Assembly (NCBI GenBank): GCA_963767645.1
Contig: CAVYEW010000010.1
Coordinates: 620,001-684,000, forward strand
DNA length: 64,000 nucleotides
Direction of reading: 5' to 3'
DNA from: DATFDN01 sp963767645
GTDB lineage: Bacteria > Pseudomonadota > Alphaproteobacteria > Acetobacterales > Acetobacteraceae
Below, piece after piece: positions 37,735 to 48,085 of this stretch. Below the pieces are notes generated by a model. That model was not told the DNA's origin. It was given only the letters and a program-made list of their open reading frames with translations, and searched no databases. The position numbers and the translations under genes are program-made. Numbering within the stretch: position 1 is the stretch's first letter; every line of letters begins with the position of its first letter.

Positions 37735-38098
37735 CACCCTATCGAAACTCAAGATTTCTGCAAACGCCGAAATCATCGCGAAGCTGCCCACAGCTACGGC
37801 CAGGCCCTTGGCTTGTTAGCCACCGGCCGCTTCCCGCGCCCGCCCGCGGCGCCGCGCGACGGACGGCGTGGGAGCCGGCGGCGCCCGCACCGAAGGTAAT
37901 TGCCACGGCGGCACCTGCCCGGATGCCGCCTCGGCTCAGCCGAGGCACTAACCCGGGATACGTTCCGGGACCGCTCTCGAAACTTTGTCCAAAATATGCG
38001 CACTGTCTCGATTGTCTGCGGCACAGTTCCCGTGCGAGCGTGACGTGCCCGCCTGTCTCCGACCCGGGCCGGGGCGCCCGACGACTCAGGAGACCGCC
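37735..38098. other. Intergenic region between dmeR and the M23 peptidase gene
   Basis: About 360 bases. Apart from the second operator half-site at its left edge, I see no gene, repeat or clear terminator. It should hold the promoter of the peptidase gene. Confidence 0.45.
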
Positions 38099-39478
38099 AT
38101 GGCCACGCCGCGAACGCGCCGCCAATCTCTCGCCTGTGTCTTGATCACCGCCGCCGCCGCGCTCGCGGCCGGAGCCCTGACCGCCGCCGACATCGCCGTG
38201 GTGCCGCAGGCGCGGGCGGCCGGGGCCGGGGACGACGGGCAGGCTGTGGCTGGTGGGAGCTGGTGTGCCAGTATCCCGCCCGGCTTCGGCCACCCGCCGC
38301 TCAACCCCACCCCGCTCACCTTGCAGCTCACGCAGCCCTCGGTCGAGCCGGTGCCGGCCACGGACGGGCTCATCCATCTGCCCTACGCGGCCCAGGCGAC
38401 CAACACCGGGGCGCAGCCGGCCGACATCGTCAGCGTCGTGCCGGTCGACCCGCTGGCCGGCTTCGCGCCGACCGGGCGCAACCTCATCACCGACGCGCAG
38501 GGCCGCAGCGTCGCCGGCCAGGTCAAGCTGTTCGCCACGTCCCCGGACAACACCGTGCCGGACGACGGCCCCGGGGCGGCGGCGCAACCCGTGCCGGGCT
38601 TCTCGACTCGCGTGCCGGGCGGCAACTCGGGGCTGATGTTCTTCGACGTGACCTACACCGACCCGGCCCGCATCCCGCGCCTGCTCGCCCACGCGATCAC
38701 GCTGGCCGCGCCCGACGGCGGGCCGGGCACGCCGGCACTGACCAACCCGGTGCCGGTGGGCTGCAAGCAGCTGGCCGTGCTGCGCCCGCCCCTGGTCGGG
38801 CATGGCTGGGGCGCCCTCAGCGGCTGCTGCACGTTCGCACTCTATCACCGCGTCGGCACGATCCTGGGGTTCAACGGCGCCCTGCAGGGCTCGGAGCAGT
38901 TCGCCATCGACTACCTCCAGTTCGGGCCGAACAACGCCTGCTGCAACGGGCCGATCACGGCCCTGACCTCCTGGTGGGGCTACAACACGCCGGTCCTGGC
39001 CGCAGCACCCGGCGTGGTCGTCACGGTGGTGGACGGGAGGCCGGACCAGCAGCCCGTGGGCACGATCACGCCCCTGCCCGGCGAGGACGGGCCAGGCAAC
39101 CGGGTCGTCGAGGACATCGGCGGCGGGCGCTACGTGGGCTACGCCCACCTCAAGCCCGACTCGATCCCGGCCTGGGTGCGCGAGGGGGCGCGGCTGAGGC
39201 CGGGCGACCTGATCGGCCGCGTCGGCAACTCCGGCCAAAGCGAGGCGCCGCACCTGCACTTCCAGGTGATGGACCTGCCGTCGTTTTTCGACGCCACGGG
39301 GCTGCCGTTCGTGTTCGACGCGCAGCTGCTCGAGGGCAGCGTGTCCGAGGCCGAAGCGGAGGTCGGACTCCTTCAAGGCACCGCCGTGCCCATCGACCGG
39401 ACGGGCGCGGGCGTGCGGCGCGACCAGATGCCGGCGCGCAACGGGTTATTCGGCTACAACCTGTCGTCGTCCCAGTAG
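38099..39478 (+). CDS. Exported M23-family (LytM-like) peptidase-domain protein
   Basis: A 459-residue exported protein. The N-terminus is a signal peptide (RRQSLACVLITAAAALAAGA), followed by a beta-rich region of about 200 residues. The C-terminal M23 fold contains FAIDYLQFG, a strand TPVLAAAPGVVVTVVDG and the HxH motif APHLHFQVMD. The first zinc ligand His of classical LytM is Gln/Phe here (EQFAIDY), as in a subgroup with the RFAIDW form, so activity is uncertain. Two Cys pairs (GCC, ACC) may form disulphides. The ATG at 38099 follows GGAGACC. Likely role: cell-wall remodelling or a scaffold in the periplasm. No partners nearby. Confidence 0.82.
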   Translation: MATPRTRRQSLACVLITAAAALAAGALTAADIAVVPQARAAGAGDDGQAVAGGSWCASIPPGFGHPPLNPTPLTLQLTQPSVEPVPATDGLIHLPYAAQATNTGAQPADIVSVVPVDPLAGFAPTGRNLITDAQGRSVAGQVKLFATSPDNTVPDDGPGAAAQPVPGFSTRVPGGNSGLMFFDVTYTDPARIPRLLAHAITLAAPDGGPGTPALTNPVPVGCKQLAVLRPPLVGHGWGALSGCCTFALYHRVGTILGFNGALQGSEQFAIDYLQFGPNNACCNGPITALTSWWGYNTPVLAAAPGVVVTVVDGRPDQQPVGTITPLPGEDGPGNRVVEDIGGGRYVGYAHLKPDSIPAWVREGARLRPGDLIGRVGNSGQSEAPHLHFQVMDLPSFFDATGLPFVFDAQLLEGSVSEAEAEVGLLQGTAVPIDRTGAGVRRDQMPARNGLFGYNLSSSQ

Positions 39479-39805
39479 CAGCACCGGCGCACCGGTCGGT
39501 GGCCGGCCGGCGGCCAGCGGCAGCCGTTCAGCTCGACGGCCGCCGCGAGCTGAATGGCAGACTGTCGGCCGCGGAGGGCGGCAGCAGCGGCCTGCACAAC
39601 AGTCATATGGGGCCGTGCGGGGCTGACGTGCACAACTCAAGACTTTCGGAACACGCATCCGAGTTCGGCGCACCAACAATTTCCCTCTTCCGAAAGTCTC
39701 AACCGAATGTCCGCTCCCGCCGCCACGAGCTGACCTACAACACGGATACCCAGCGTCGGACTTCATCCACTCAACGTCCCCCTGCCCAACGCCGCCGCGC
39801 CACCT
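39479..39805. other. Intergenic region between the M23 gene and the MFS gene
   Basis: About 327 bases between two convergent genes. No gene, repeat or strong hairpin was recognised. Confidence 0.45.
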
Positions 39806-41050
39806 TCACGCCCTCTCGCGCACGGCGAGCGTCAGCACGCCGCTCAGCAGCAGCGCCGCCGCCATCGCGAGAAACGACAGGTCCGGGTTGCCGGTCGCCG
39901 CGTTCAGCCAGCCGACGGCGTAGGAGCCGACGAACGATCCCAGCGCGCCGCAGCTGTTGATGAGCGCGATCGCGCCGCCGGCGACGTTGCGCGGCAGGGT
40001 CTCCGCGATCCAGGCGAAGAACGGCCCGTATGGCGCGTACATCGCGCCGCCCGCGATCACCAGCAGCACGTAGCCCGGCCAGAAGCTCGATCGCCCGAGC
40101 AGGTAGGAGCCCAGGAAAGCGAGTGCGCCCACCACCAGGAACGGCCAGACGAACGGCCGCCGCCGCCCGGCCCGGTCCGAGAGCTGCGAGGCGGCGATCA
40201 TCAGCAAGGTGGCGAGCAAATACGGCGCCGCCGACAGCCAGCCCACCTCGACGATACCGATCGTGCTGCCCGACTTGAGCATCGAGGGCAGCCAGATGAC
40301 GAACCCATAGACGCCGATGCTCCAGCACAGATACTGCAACGACAGGATGATCACGAGGGGCGAGCGGAACGCCTCGCCATAGTTGCGGACCGGGGGCAGC
40401 GCGCGCTGCTCCTGCTCAAGCCTCGCCTTGAGGTCCGCCCGCTCCTGGGGCGCCAGCCAGCGCGCCTGCGCCGGATCGTCATTGGCCAGATAGAGCCAGA
40501 TGAAGCCCCAGATGATCGCCGGCGCGCCTTCGGCGATGAACATGCCGCGCCAGCCGATGGCGTGCACCAGATAGCCGGAGACGATCGACATCCAGAGCAC
40601 CGTCACCGGGTTGCCGAGGATCAGGAAGGCGTTGGCCCGCGACCGCTCCGCCTTGCTGAACCAGTGGCTCAGGAAGATCAGCATCCCCGGCAGCACCACG
40701 CTCTCCGCCACCCCCAGCAGGAAGCGGTCCAGGTAGAGGAGGTGGATGTCGCTGATCACGCCGATCAGCGAGGCCAGCACGCCCCACAGCAGCAGGCTCC
40801 AGAAGATCAGCCGCTTGGCGCTGCGCTTCTCGGCGTACCAGGCGCCGGGGATCTGGAAGATGAAATAGCCGAGGAAGAACAGCGCGCCCAGCAGCGCGTC
40901 GGCGCTGCCGGTGATGCCGAGATCCTTGGCCAGCCCTCCCGCCGAGCCGATGCTGTAATTGGCTCGGTCCACGTAGGCGAGGCTGTAGGTGATGAACGCC
41001 ACCGGCACCAGCCGCGCCCAGCGGCTGCCGTACTCGCGCTCCGACGCCAT
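39806..41050 (-). CDS. MFS transporter of the anion:cation symporter (ACS) group
   Basis: A 414-residue, 12-helix MFS protein. The first helix region AFITYSLAYVDRANYSIGSA with Asp-Arg, and the loop AWYAEKRSAKR, are typical of ACS carriers for organic acids such as glucarate, tartrate, phthalate or hydroxy acids. Helix 4-5 motif YLDRFLLGVAESVVLPGML fits. It is divergent from a 2-hydroxyacid dehydrogenase gene with 119 bp between starts, which suggests the carrier imports a hydroxy- or keto-acid that the dehydrogenase handles (inference). Confidence 0.88.
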   Translation of the reverse strand: MASEREYGSRWARLVPVAFITYSLAYVDRANYSIGSAGGLAKDLGITGSADALLGALFFLGYFIFQIPGAWYAEKRSAKRLIFWSLLLWGVLASLIGVISDIHLLYLDRFLLGVAESVVLPGMLIFLSHWFSKAERSRANAFLILGNPVTVLWMSIVSGYLVHAIGWRGMFIAEGAPAIIWGFIWLYLANDDPAQARWLAPQERADLKARLEQEQRALPPVRNYGEAFRSPLVIILSLQYLCWSIGVYGFVIWLPSMLKSGSTIGIVEVGWLSAAPYLLATLLMIAASQLSDRAGRRRPFVWPFLVVGALAFLGSYLLGRSSFWPGYVLLVIAGGAMYAPYGPFFAWIAETLPRNVAGGAIALINSCGALGSFVGSYAVGWLNAATGNPDLSFLAMAAALLLSGVLTLAVRERA

Positions 41051-41169
41051 CAGGATAGCCCTCCCTTTTGACCGGCCCGCTCTCCTGCATTAACCGCCAT
41101 TGGCGCAGGCTGGGGCGTCAAACGCAATTCGGCGACGTCCGATCCGAACACTGGCCCGCAGGAGGACGC

Positions 41170-42108
41170 ATGAAACCCGACATCCTCATGATCGAGCCGT
41201 TGACGCGCGACGCGGAGGCCCGGCTGGACGCGACCTATCTTGTGCACCGGCTGTTCCAGGCGAGCGATCCCGCCGCCCTGCTGGCCGAAATCGGCCCGCG
41301 CGTGCGCGCCATCGTGACCGGCGGCCGTTTAGGGGCAAGCAACGCGATCGTCGATTCGCTGCCGGCGCTGGAAATCATCGCGATCAACGGGATCGGCACC
41401 GACGCGGTCGATCTGGAGCGGGCGCGGGGGCGCTCGGTCCGGGTGACGACCACCCCGGACGTGCTCACCGAGGACGTGGCCGACATGGCGATGGCATTGC
41501 TGCTCGCGGTGGCCCGGCGGATCGCCGCGGGCGACCGTTTCGTGCGCGAGGGACGCTGGCCGTCCGGCGGGTCGCCGCTGGGCACCAAAGTTAGCGGCAA
41601 GCGGCTTGGCATCCTCGGCCTCGGCCGGATCGGCCGCGCCGTGGCCCGGCGGGCCGAGGGCTTCGGCATGTCCATCGCCTATACCGACCTCCGCGCGGCC
41701 GAGGATATCGCCTACAGCCACCATCCGGCGCTTGAGGACCTCGCCCGGAACTCCGATTTCCTAGTGGTCGCCGCCTCCGCCGGGCCGGCGTCGCGCGGCA
41801 TCGTCACTACGGCGGTGTTCGATGCGCTCGGTCCCGCCGGCATCGTGGTCAACGTTGCCCGCGGCAGCTTGGTGGACGAGCCCGCGCTCGTCGCCGCCCT
41901 TCGGGAAGGCCGGCTCGGGGGCGCCGGGCTGGATGTGTTCGCCCAGGAGCCGGAAGTGCCGCCGGCGCTCTTGGAAATGGACAACGTCGTGGTCGAGCCG
42001 CACCAGTCCAGCGCCACGGTGGAGACGAGGCGGGCGATGGCCGATCTGGTTCTCGGCAACTTGGAGGCGCATTTCGCCGGACGCGAGCCGCTGACCGCGG
42101 TGGTTTGA
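41170..42108 (+). CDS. D-2-hydroxyacid dehydrogenase (glyoxylate/hydroxypyruvate reductase-like)
   Basis: A 312-residue NAD(P)-dependent D-isomer-specific 2-hydroxyacid dehydrogenase. The nucleotide fold has RLGILGLGRIGRAVARRAEG (GxGxxG). The catalytic Arg is in VVNVARGSLVDEPALV, the Glu in DVFAQEPEVP and the His in VVEPHQSSATVE. The ATG follows AGGAGGACGC. Likely reactions are reduction of glyoxylate or hydroxypyruvate, or the reverse on another hydroxyacid. It probably forms a functional unit with the divergent transporter, sharing a promoter region, and may be followed by the hydrolase at 42138. Confidence 0.9.
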   Translation: MKPDILMIEPLTRDAEARLDATYLVHRLFQASDPAALLAEIGPRVRAIVTGGRLGASNAIVDSLPALEIIAINGIGTDAVDLERARGRSVRVTTTPDVLTEDVADMAMALLLAVARRIAAGDRFVREGRWPSGGSPLGTKVSGKRLGILGLGRIGRAVARRAEGFGMSIAYTDLRAAEDIAYSHHPALEDLARNSDFLVVAASAGPASRGIVTTAVFDALGPAGIVVNVARGSLVDEPALVAALREGRLGGAGLDVFAQEPEVPPALLEMDNVVVEPHQSSATVETRRAMADLVLGNLEAHFAGREPLTAVV

Positions 42109-42137
42109 CAGGATGTGGCGGTGTCCCACGACAGGGC

Positions 42138-43073
42138 ATGATCGGATCGCGTTTGTGCGAGCCCGGCGTCTTCTCTAGCCTTCCCCGCTATCCACCGGCC
42201 CGGGGGCTCCGGGCCATTGCGACGCGGGCAGCAGGAGACGGGAGCATTCTCGACCCCCAGGCCATCCTCGACCGGCTGCAAGCCATGGCCACGCGGCACG
42301 AGACCCCGTGCGGCGCCGGGCGCATGGTCTGGCACGCCTGGGGCGAAGGGCTGCCGCTGGTGCTGCTGCATGGCGGCACCGGGTCGTGGCGGCACTGGGT
42401 GCGCAACATCGAGGGCTTCGCGGATCATCGCCGCGTGGTCTGCGCCGATCTGCCAGGGCTGGGCTGCTCGGACATGCCGCCCGATCCCGAGAACCCACCC
42501 GCGATGGCCGCGATCCTGGCGCGCGGACTGGACGAGGTACTCGGACCGGATAGCGTCTACGACCTCGCGGGCTTCTCCTATGGCGGCGTGATGGCAGGCG
42601 TGCTCGCGGCCCAGGACCGGGAGCGGGTGCGCTCGCTGACCATCGTGGGATCGGGCGGGCTCGGCCTCCAGCGCGGGACCACCCAGCTGGTGAAGGTGCG
42701 GCACCTTGACGGTGCGGCGCGCGCCGCCGCCCACCGCGCCAACCTCGCCACGCTGATGTTCGCCGACCCGGCCAAGATCGACGCGCTGGCGCTGCTGATC
42801 CAGGACTGGAACACGCGCCATTCCCGCCTCAAGAGCCCGCTGATCTCGCGCGGCACCTGGCTGCGCGATGTGCTGGGCGGGCTTCGCTGTCAGGTGAACG
42901 GGATCTGGGGCGGTCTGGACGCGCCCTCGCTGCCCGATATCGGTGCGCGGGAGCGGGCGATGCGCGCCTTGCAGCCAACCCTGCGCTTTCACGCCATCGA
43001 AGGCGCCGGCCACTGGGTCGCCTACGAGGCCGCGGCATCGTTCAACGCGGTGCTGCGCGCGATGCTGGACTAG
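42138..43073 (+). CDS. Alpha/beta-fold hydrolase
   Basis: An alpha/beta hydrolase. The oxyanion loop is in LVLLHGGTGSWRHWVRNIEG, the nucleophile Ser in LAGFSYGGVMAGVLA and the catalytic His in IEGAGHWVAYEAA; the acid is probably in the NGIWGGLDAPS segment. The start is uncertain. The ATG at 42138 has a weak ribosome-binding site, and the similar-looking region begins nearer DPQAILDRLQAMATRHETP, with an ATG at 42285. The 30-bp gap to the dehydrogenase suggests co-transcription. Substrate unknown; ester or C-C hydrolases share this pattern. Confidence 0.82.
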   Translation: MIGSRLCEPGVFSSLPRYPPARGLRAIATRAAGDGSILDPQAILDRLQAMATRHETPCGAGRMVWHAWGEGLPLVLLHGGTGSWRHWVRNIEGFADHRRVVCADLPGLGCSDMPPDPENPPAMAAILARGLDEVLGPDSVYDLAGFSYGGVMAGVLAAQDRERVRSLTIVGSGGLGLQRGTTQLVKVRHLDGAARAAAHRANLATLMFADPAKIDALALLIQDWNTRHSRLKSPLISRGTWLRDVLGGLRCQVNGIWGGLDAPSLPDIGARERAMRALQPTLRFHAIEGAGHWVAYEAAASFNAVLRAMLD

Positions 43074-43084
43074 AGGAGAGGACC

Positions 43085-43708
43085 GTGTACCTGCCCCCTG
43101 CCTTCCGGGAAGACCGGCTCGAGGTGCTGCACGCCGTCATGCGCGATGCCGGTCTGGCCACCCTCGTCACCGTGACGGATCAGGGTCTGGTGGCAAGCCA
43201 CGTGCCGCTGCTGCTCGACCCCGAACCGGCGCCCCATGGCACGCTGATCGGCCACCTGGCGCGTCCCAACCCGCAGGCGACAGCCAGCCGGACCGAGCCG
43301 GAGGCGCTGGCGATCTTTTACGGCCCGGAGGCGTACATCACGCCGAGCTGGTACGCGACGAAGCGGGAGACTGGCAAGGTCGTGCCCACCTGGAACTACG
43401 TCGCGGTCCACGCTTACGGCCCGCTCCGCTTCTTCGACGATCCCGCGCGGCTGCTGGAGATCGTCACGCGGCTCACCGAGCGCCACGAATCGCCTCGCGC
43501 CCGTCCCTGGGCCGTCACCGACGCGCCTTCCGACTTCATCGCCGGGATGCTGCGCGGCATCGTCGGGTTCGAGATTCCGATCACCCGCCTGGAGGGCAAG
43601 CGGAAGATGAGCCAGAACCGCCCGCCGGCCGACCGCGCCGGCGTCATCGCCGGCCTGGCGGCGGAAGGGCGGGAGGATGTCGCCGCGCTGGTGCCGGCGC
43701 CCGACTGA
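43085..43708 (+). CDS. FMN-binding negative transcriptional regulator, PaiB family
   Basis: A 207-residue PaiB-family protein: MYLPPAFREDRLEVLHAVMR, then LPLLLDPEPAPHGTLIGHLA-like segment (VPLLLDPEPAPHGTLIGHLA), FYGPEAYITPSWYATKRETG, VVPTWNYVAVHAYGPL and KRKMSQNRPPADRAGV. These are the conserved split-barrel flavin-binding blocks. PaiB in Bacillus is linked to protease and sporulation control; in proteobacteria many relatives sit with polyamine or acetyltransferase genes. It starts 12 bp after the hydrolase stop and has a GAGAGGA ribosome-binding site, so it is part of the same transcript. A direct regulatory role is not shown. Confidence 0.88.
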   Translation: MYLPPAFREDRLEVLHAVMRDAGLATLVTVTDQGLVASHVPLLLDPEPAPHGTLIGHLARPNPQATASRTEPEALAIFYGPEAYITPSWYATKRETGKVVPTWNYVAVHAYGPLRFFDDPARLLEIVTRLTERHESPRARPWAVTDAPSDFIAGMLRGIVGFEIPITRLEGKRKMSQNRPPADRAGVIAGLAAEGREDVAALVPAPD

Positions 43709-43776
43709 GGGGAGTTGCCAGCTTCACGCGACGATGCTCAAAGCGTGCGCCCTCGTAAAGGACCCGCGCCCGCCCT

Positions 43777-44448
43777 ATGGACAGCATCTTCCGTGGAGAC
43801 GTCGCCACCCCGCGCGGCCGAGCGCTGGCCTGGATCGACGCCCTGCTCGTCGATCACGCGGTGTTCCGGCTCCTCTTTTCCAACTTCGCCGCGGTTGCGC
43901 CCGGCCGCCTCTATCGAATGAACCATCCGACACCGGGGCGGCTCGCCGCGCTGACCCGCCGCCACGGGTTCAAGACGCTGATCAACCTGCGCGGCCAGGC
44001 GCGCAACGGCTCGGATGCGCTGTCGCGCGACATGGCGGCCCGGCTTGGGCTCGACTTCATCGACATGGCGGTGGAGAGCCGCGGCGCGCCGCATCGCGAC
44101 CGCATCCTGCGGCTGCACGAGATCTACCGCACGATGCGCGAGCCGGCGCTGATCCACTGCAAGTCGGGCGCTGACCGCGCCGGCCTCGCGGCCGGGCTGT
44201 GGGTGCTGTTCGAGGGCGGCACGGCGGCCGAGGCGCTGCGCCAGCTCTCGCCGCGCTTCGGCCATATCCGCCGCTCGCGCACCGGCGTGCTGGATGCCTT
44301 CTTCCTGCTCTACGCCCGCGAGGGGGAAGGGCGGAAGCCCTTCCTGGACTGGGTGCGCGAGGATTATGACGAGGTGGCGCTGCGCCACGCCTTCCGCGCG
44401 CACGGCTTGGCAAGCTTCGTCAATGACTGGGTGCTGGCCCATGAGTGA
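43777..44448 (+). CDS. Dual-specificity-type protein/lipid phosphatase
   Basis: A 223-residue cysteine phosphatase. The P-loop CX5R is in ALIHCKSGADRAGLAAGLWV, preceded by the general-acid region and KTLINLRGQARNG. This is the small bacterial DSP/PTP-like group whose members act on tyrosine phosphate or on phospho-lipids and sugars. Its stop lies within the start of the Kdo hydroxylase-family gene (8-bp overlap), so they are translationally coupled. That points to a lipid A or Kdo phosphate as substrate rather than a protein, by inference from context. The C-terminal helix region (FVNDWVLAHE) is conserved-looking. Confidence 0.85.
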   Translation: MDSIFRGDVATPRGRALAWIDALLVDHAVFRLLFSNFAAVAPGRLYRMNHPTPGRLAALTRRHGFKTLINLRGQARNGSDALSRDMAARLGLDFIDMAVESRGAPHRDRILRLHEIYRTMREPALIHCKSGADRAGLAAGLWVLFEGGTAAEALRQLSPRFGHIRRSRTGVLDAFFLLYAREGEGRKPFLDWVREDYDEVALRHAFRAHGLASFVNDWVLAHE

Positions 44449-45346
44449 TCCCGCCCGGCTGCGGCCCGAGGACGTGCTGGAGACCCTGCCGATTGCCGCG
44501 TGGCAGGGGCCGTTTGCGCCCGAGCTGCGGCGTCAGGCCGTCGAGGCCCTGGAGAACGGCAAGGTGCTGTTCCTGCCCGGTCTCGCCTTCCGCACGGCGG
44601 ATGAGGAGGCAGGCTTCCTGACCGGCACGGCGGCCGGCGGCGCGCGCAAGAACGTCAGCCTTGATCCCGCGACCGGCAAGGCGAGCAATATGGACTTGGC
44701 CCCCGACGAGGCCGGAAGGCTCGCCGCCATGATCGAACGCTTCGGCCGCGCGGCGCAGCGCCTCGTAGGCGATCTGCTGCCCGGCTACGCGGCGGCGCTC
44801 GAGCGCGCGCGCACCAGCTTTCGCCCGACCGAGATCGCCGGCCGCAGCTATTCGATCCGGCACGACGATCGGCTGCTGCACGTCGATGCGTTCCCCTCGC
44901 GCCCGATGCAGGGCAGGCGCATCCTGCGGCTGTTCACCAACGTCGCTCCCGACGGAGCGCCGCGCGCCTGGCGCGTGGGAGAGCCGTTCGAGACCTTCGC
45001 GCGCGCTTTCGCCCCGCGCGTCCGTCCGCTTCCGCCGGGCGGCGCCTGGCTGATGCACCGCCTGGGGCTGACCAAGGCGCCGCGCACCGCCTACGACCAT
45101 TGGATGCTGCGCCTGCACGACCTCGGCAAGTTCGACCGCGACTGGCAATCGCGGGCACCGCGCGCCGATATCGCCTTTCCGGCCGGCAGCACCTGGCTCT
45201 GCTTCACCGATCAGGTGCTGCACGCCGCCTTGTCCGGACACTGCGCGCTGGAGCAGACCTTCCATCTGCCGGTCGAGGCCATGCATATGCCGGCGCGCTC
45301 GCCATTGCGCATGCTGGAGAGTGTGACGGCGCGGCGATTGGTGTGA
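44441..45346 (+). CDS. Kdo hydroxylase-family protein (KdoO-like)
   Basis: A 301-residue protein of the Kdo 3-hydroxylase (KdoO) family, an Fe(II)/2-oxoglutarate-type or related dioxygenase that converts Kdo of lipopolysaccharide to Ko. Visible blocks: NGKVLFLPGLAFRTADEEAG, ARKNVSLDPATGKASNMDLA, HDDRLLHVDAFPSRPMQGRR with the HxD iron ligands, RILRLFTNVAPDGAPRAWRV and WLCFTDQVLHAALSGH with a distal His. It acts at the inner membrane or cytoplasm on lipid A-Kdo. It is coupled to the phosphatase gene upstream, implying envelope-modification work. Confidence 0.85.
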   Translation: MSDPARLRPEDVLETLPIAAWQGPFAPELRRQAVEALENGKVLFLPGLAFRTADEEAGFLTGTAAGGARKNVSLDPATGKASNMDLAPDEAGRLAAMIERFGRAAQRLVGDLLPGYAAALERARTSFRPTEIAGRSYSIRHDDRLLHVDAFPSRPMQGRRILRLFTNVAPDGAPRAWRVGEPFETFARAFAPRVRPLPPGGAWLMHRLGLTKAPRTAYDHWMLRLHDLGKFDRDWQSRAPRADIAFPAGSTWLCFTDQVLHAALSGHCALEQTFHLPVEAMHMPARSPLRMLESVTARRLV

Positions 45347-45462
45347 TGCCGGCCTCGGGACTCATCCGGAATCGAGGCCGCCGATCGCCCAATCCAGCGA
45401 CGGCTCGCGAATTCCGATGCCATGCGGCGCATGAAAATCGGCGCTGCATTATATCCTCGCAG

Positions 45463-46800
<1,338 letters not shown>

Positions 46801-47018
46801 CTCAAATCTCCCGATGTCACGTAGGACCGGAACCCAACTGAGTTCACCATCACCCTAGGGGCTTGGCCAGCCGGCGTCCCGAAACCGGGCCGAAAATGAG
46901 ACGAAATACCGCCGATGCGCCAAATACGGAGAGCGGTCCGCCCGGGAGGTCAGCCCATAAAAATCAAGCCTGCGCCCACCGGCCGGCGTTGTTTTCTAGA
47001 ATGCACGGTCAAACCCGC

Positions 47019-47999
47019 TCAACTGGCCGGACTCTGCAGGCCCGACAGGAAGCCCAGCAGCGCCGCGTTCACCTCGGCCGGCCGTTCCTGCTGGATCCAA
47101 TGACCGCCGCCCTCGACCAGCACCGCGTCGCGCAGGTTCGGCACATACGCGGCCATGGCCTCCTGCCAGCCGGTAGCGATCGGGGAGTTGATGACCACGT
47201 CGCGTGTCCCGGCCATGAACAAAGCCGGTGGAGCAACCCGCGCGCCCTGCCAAGGCGAGAGAAGCTCCCAGTTGCGGTCGAGGTTGCGGTAGTAGTTCAG
47301 TCCGCCGCGAAATCCGGTGCGGCGGAACGATGCCGCCATGGTCTGCAAATCCTGCTCGGTGAGCCAGCCGGGCAGCGCGGAGGGATCGATGGTGCCGGTC
47401 AGGAAACCGCCGCCTTCGGGAAGGGTGAGCGCCAGCCCCTCGCGCTTCGGCGCGTCTCCCGAGCCGGTGAACAGGATGCGCCGCAGGCTGGCGACGGGAT
47501 CAGCTTCGAGCTCGGCCTCCGCCACGCCGGGCTCCTGGAAATAGATCCAGTAGAACCGATCGAGTCCCGCTCGACGCACTGCGGCCAAAGGCGGAATGGG
47601 TCCGCGCGGGCGGAACGGCACGCTCAGCGCCGCCACCGCGCGGAACAGGTCGGGGCGAAGCAACGCCGCGGTCCAGGCGATGTTGGCGCCCCAATCGTGC
47701 CCGACGATGACCGCCTCGCGCTCGCCCAGCTCGGCGACCAGCGCAACCAGATCGCCGATCAGGTGGAGCACGGTGTAGTGCGCAATCGCCTCGGGCGCCT
47801 CGCTGCCGCCGTAGCCCCGCATGTCCGGCGCCACGACGTGCCATCCAGCCCCGGCCAGCGCGGGGATTTGGTGGCGCCAGGAATAGGACAGCTCCGGCCA
47901 GCCATGCAGCAGCAGCACGAGCGGCCCCTCGCCCTGCTCGGTGATCCGCAGGCGTACGCCGTTGCACGTCACGTCCCTTTGCGTCAGCGTGAAGCTCAT
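47019..47999 (-). CDS. Epoxide-hydrolase-like alpha/beta hydrolase
   Basis: A 326-residue alpha/beta hydrolase of the soluble epoxide hydrolase group. The oxyanion motif is LHGWPELSYSWRHQIPALA, the nucleophile Asp in VIVGHDWGANIAWTAALL, a cap domain with the conserved Tyr lies in RFYWIYFQEPGVAE, and the final His is in VEGGGHWIQQERPAEV. The HDWG nucleophile and HGWPE motif distinguish it from esterases and dehalogenases, although some fluoroacetate dehalogenases look alike. It runs to a complete C-terminus. The neighbour upstream on the same strand is a 64-residue unknown gene, 86 bp away. Confidence 0.9.
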   Translation of the reverse strand: MSFTLTQRDVTCNGVRLRITEQGEGPLVLLLHGWPELSYSWRHQIPALAGAGWHVVAPDMRGYGGSEAPEAIAHYTVLHLIGDLVALVAELGEREAVIVGHDWGANIAWTAALLRPDLFRAVAALSVPFRPRGPIPPLAAVRRAGLDRFYWIYFQEPGVAEAELEADPVASLRRILFTGSGDAPKREGLALTLPEGGGFLTGTIDPSALPGWLTEQDLQTMAASFRRTGFRGGLNYYRNLDRNWELLSPWQGARVAPPALFMAGTRDVVINSPIATGWQEAMAAYVPNLRDAVLVEGGGHWIQQERPAEVNAALLGFLSGLQSPAS

Positions 48000-48085
48000 G
48001 CAGCCTCTTCCTCCCCAAGAGGCTGCCTATCAGCTTTCAGGGACGGCGCCAATTTCCCCGCCCAGGATAGAACCCAGGGCGGAAT

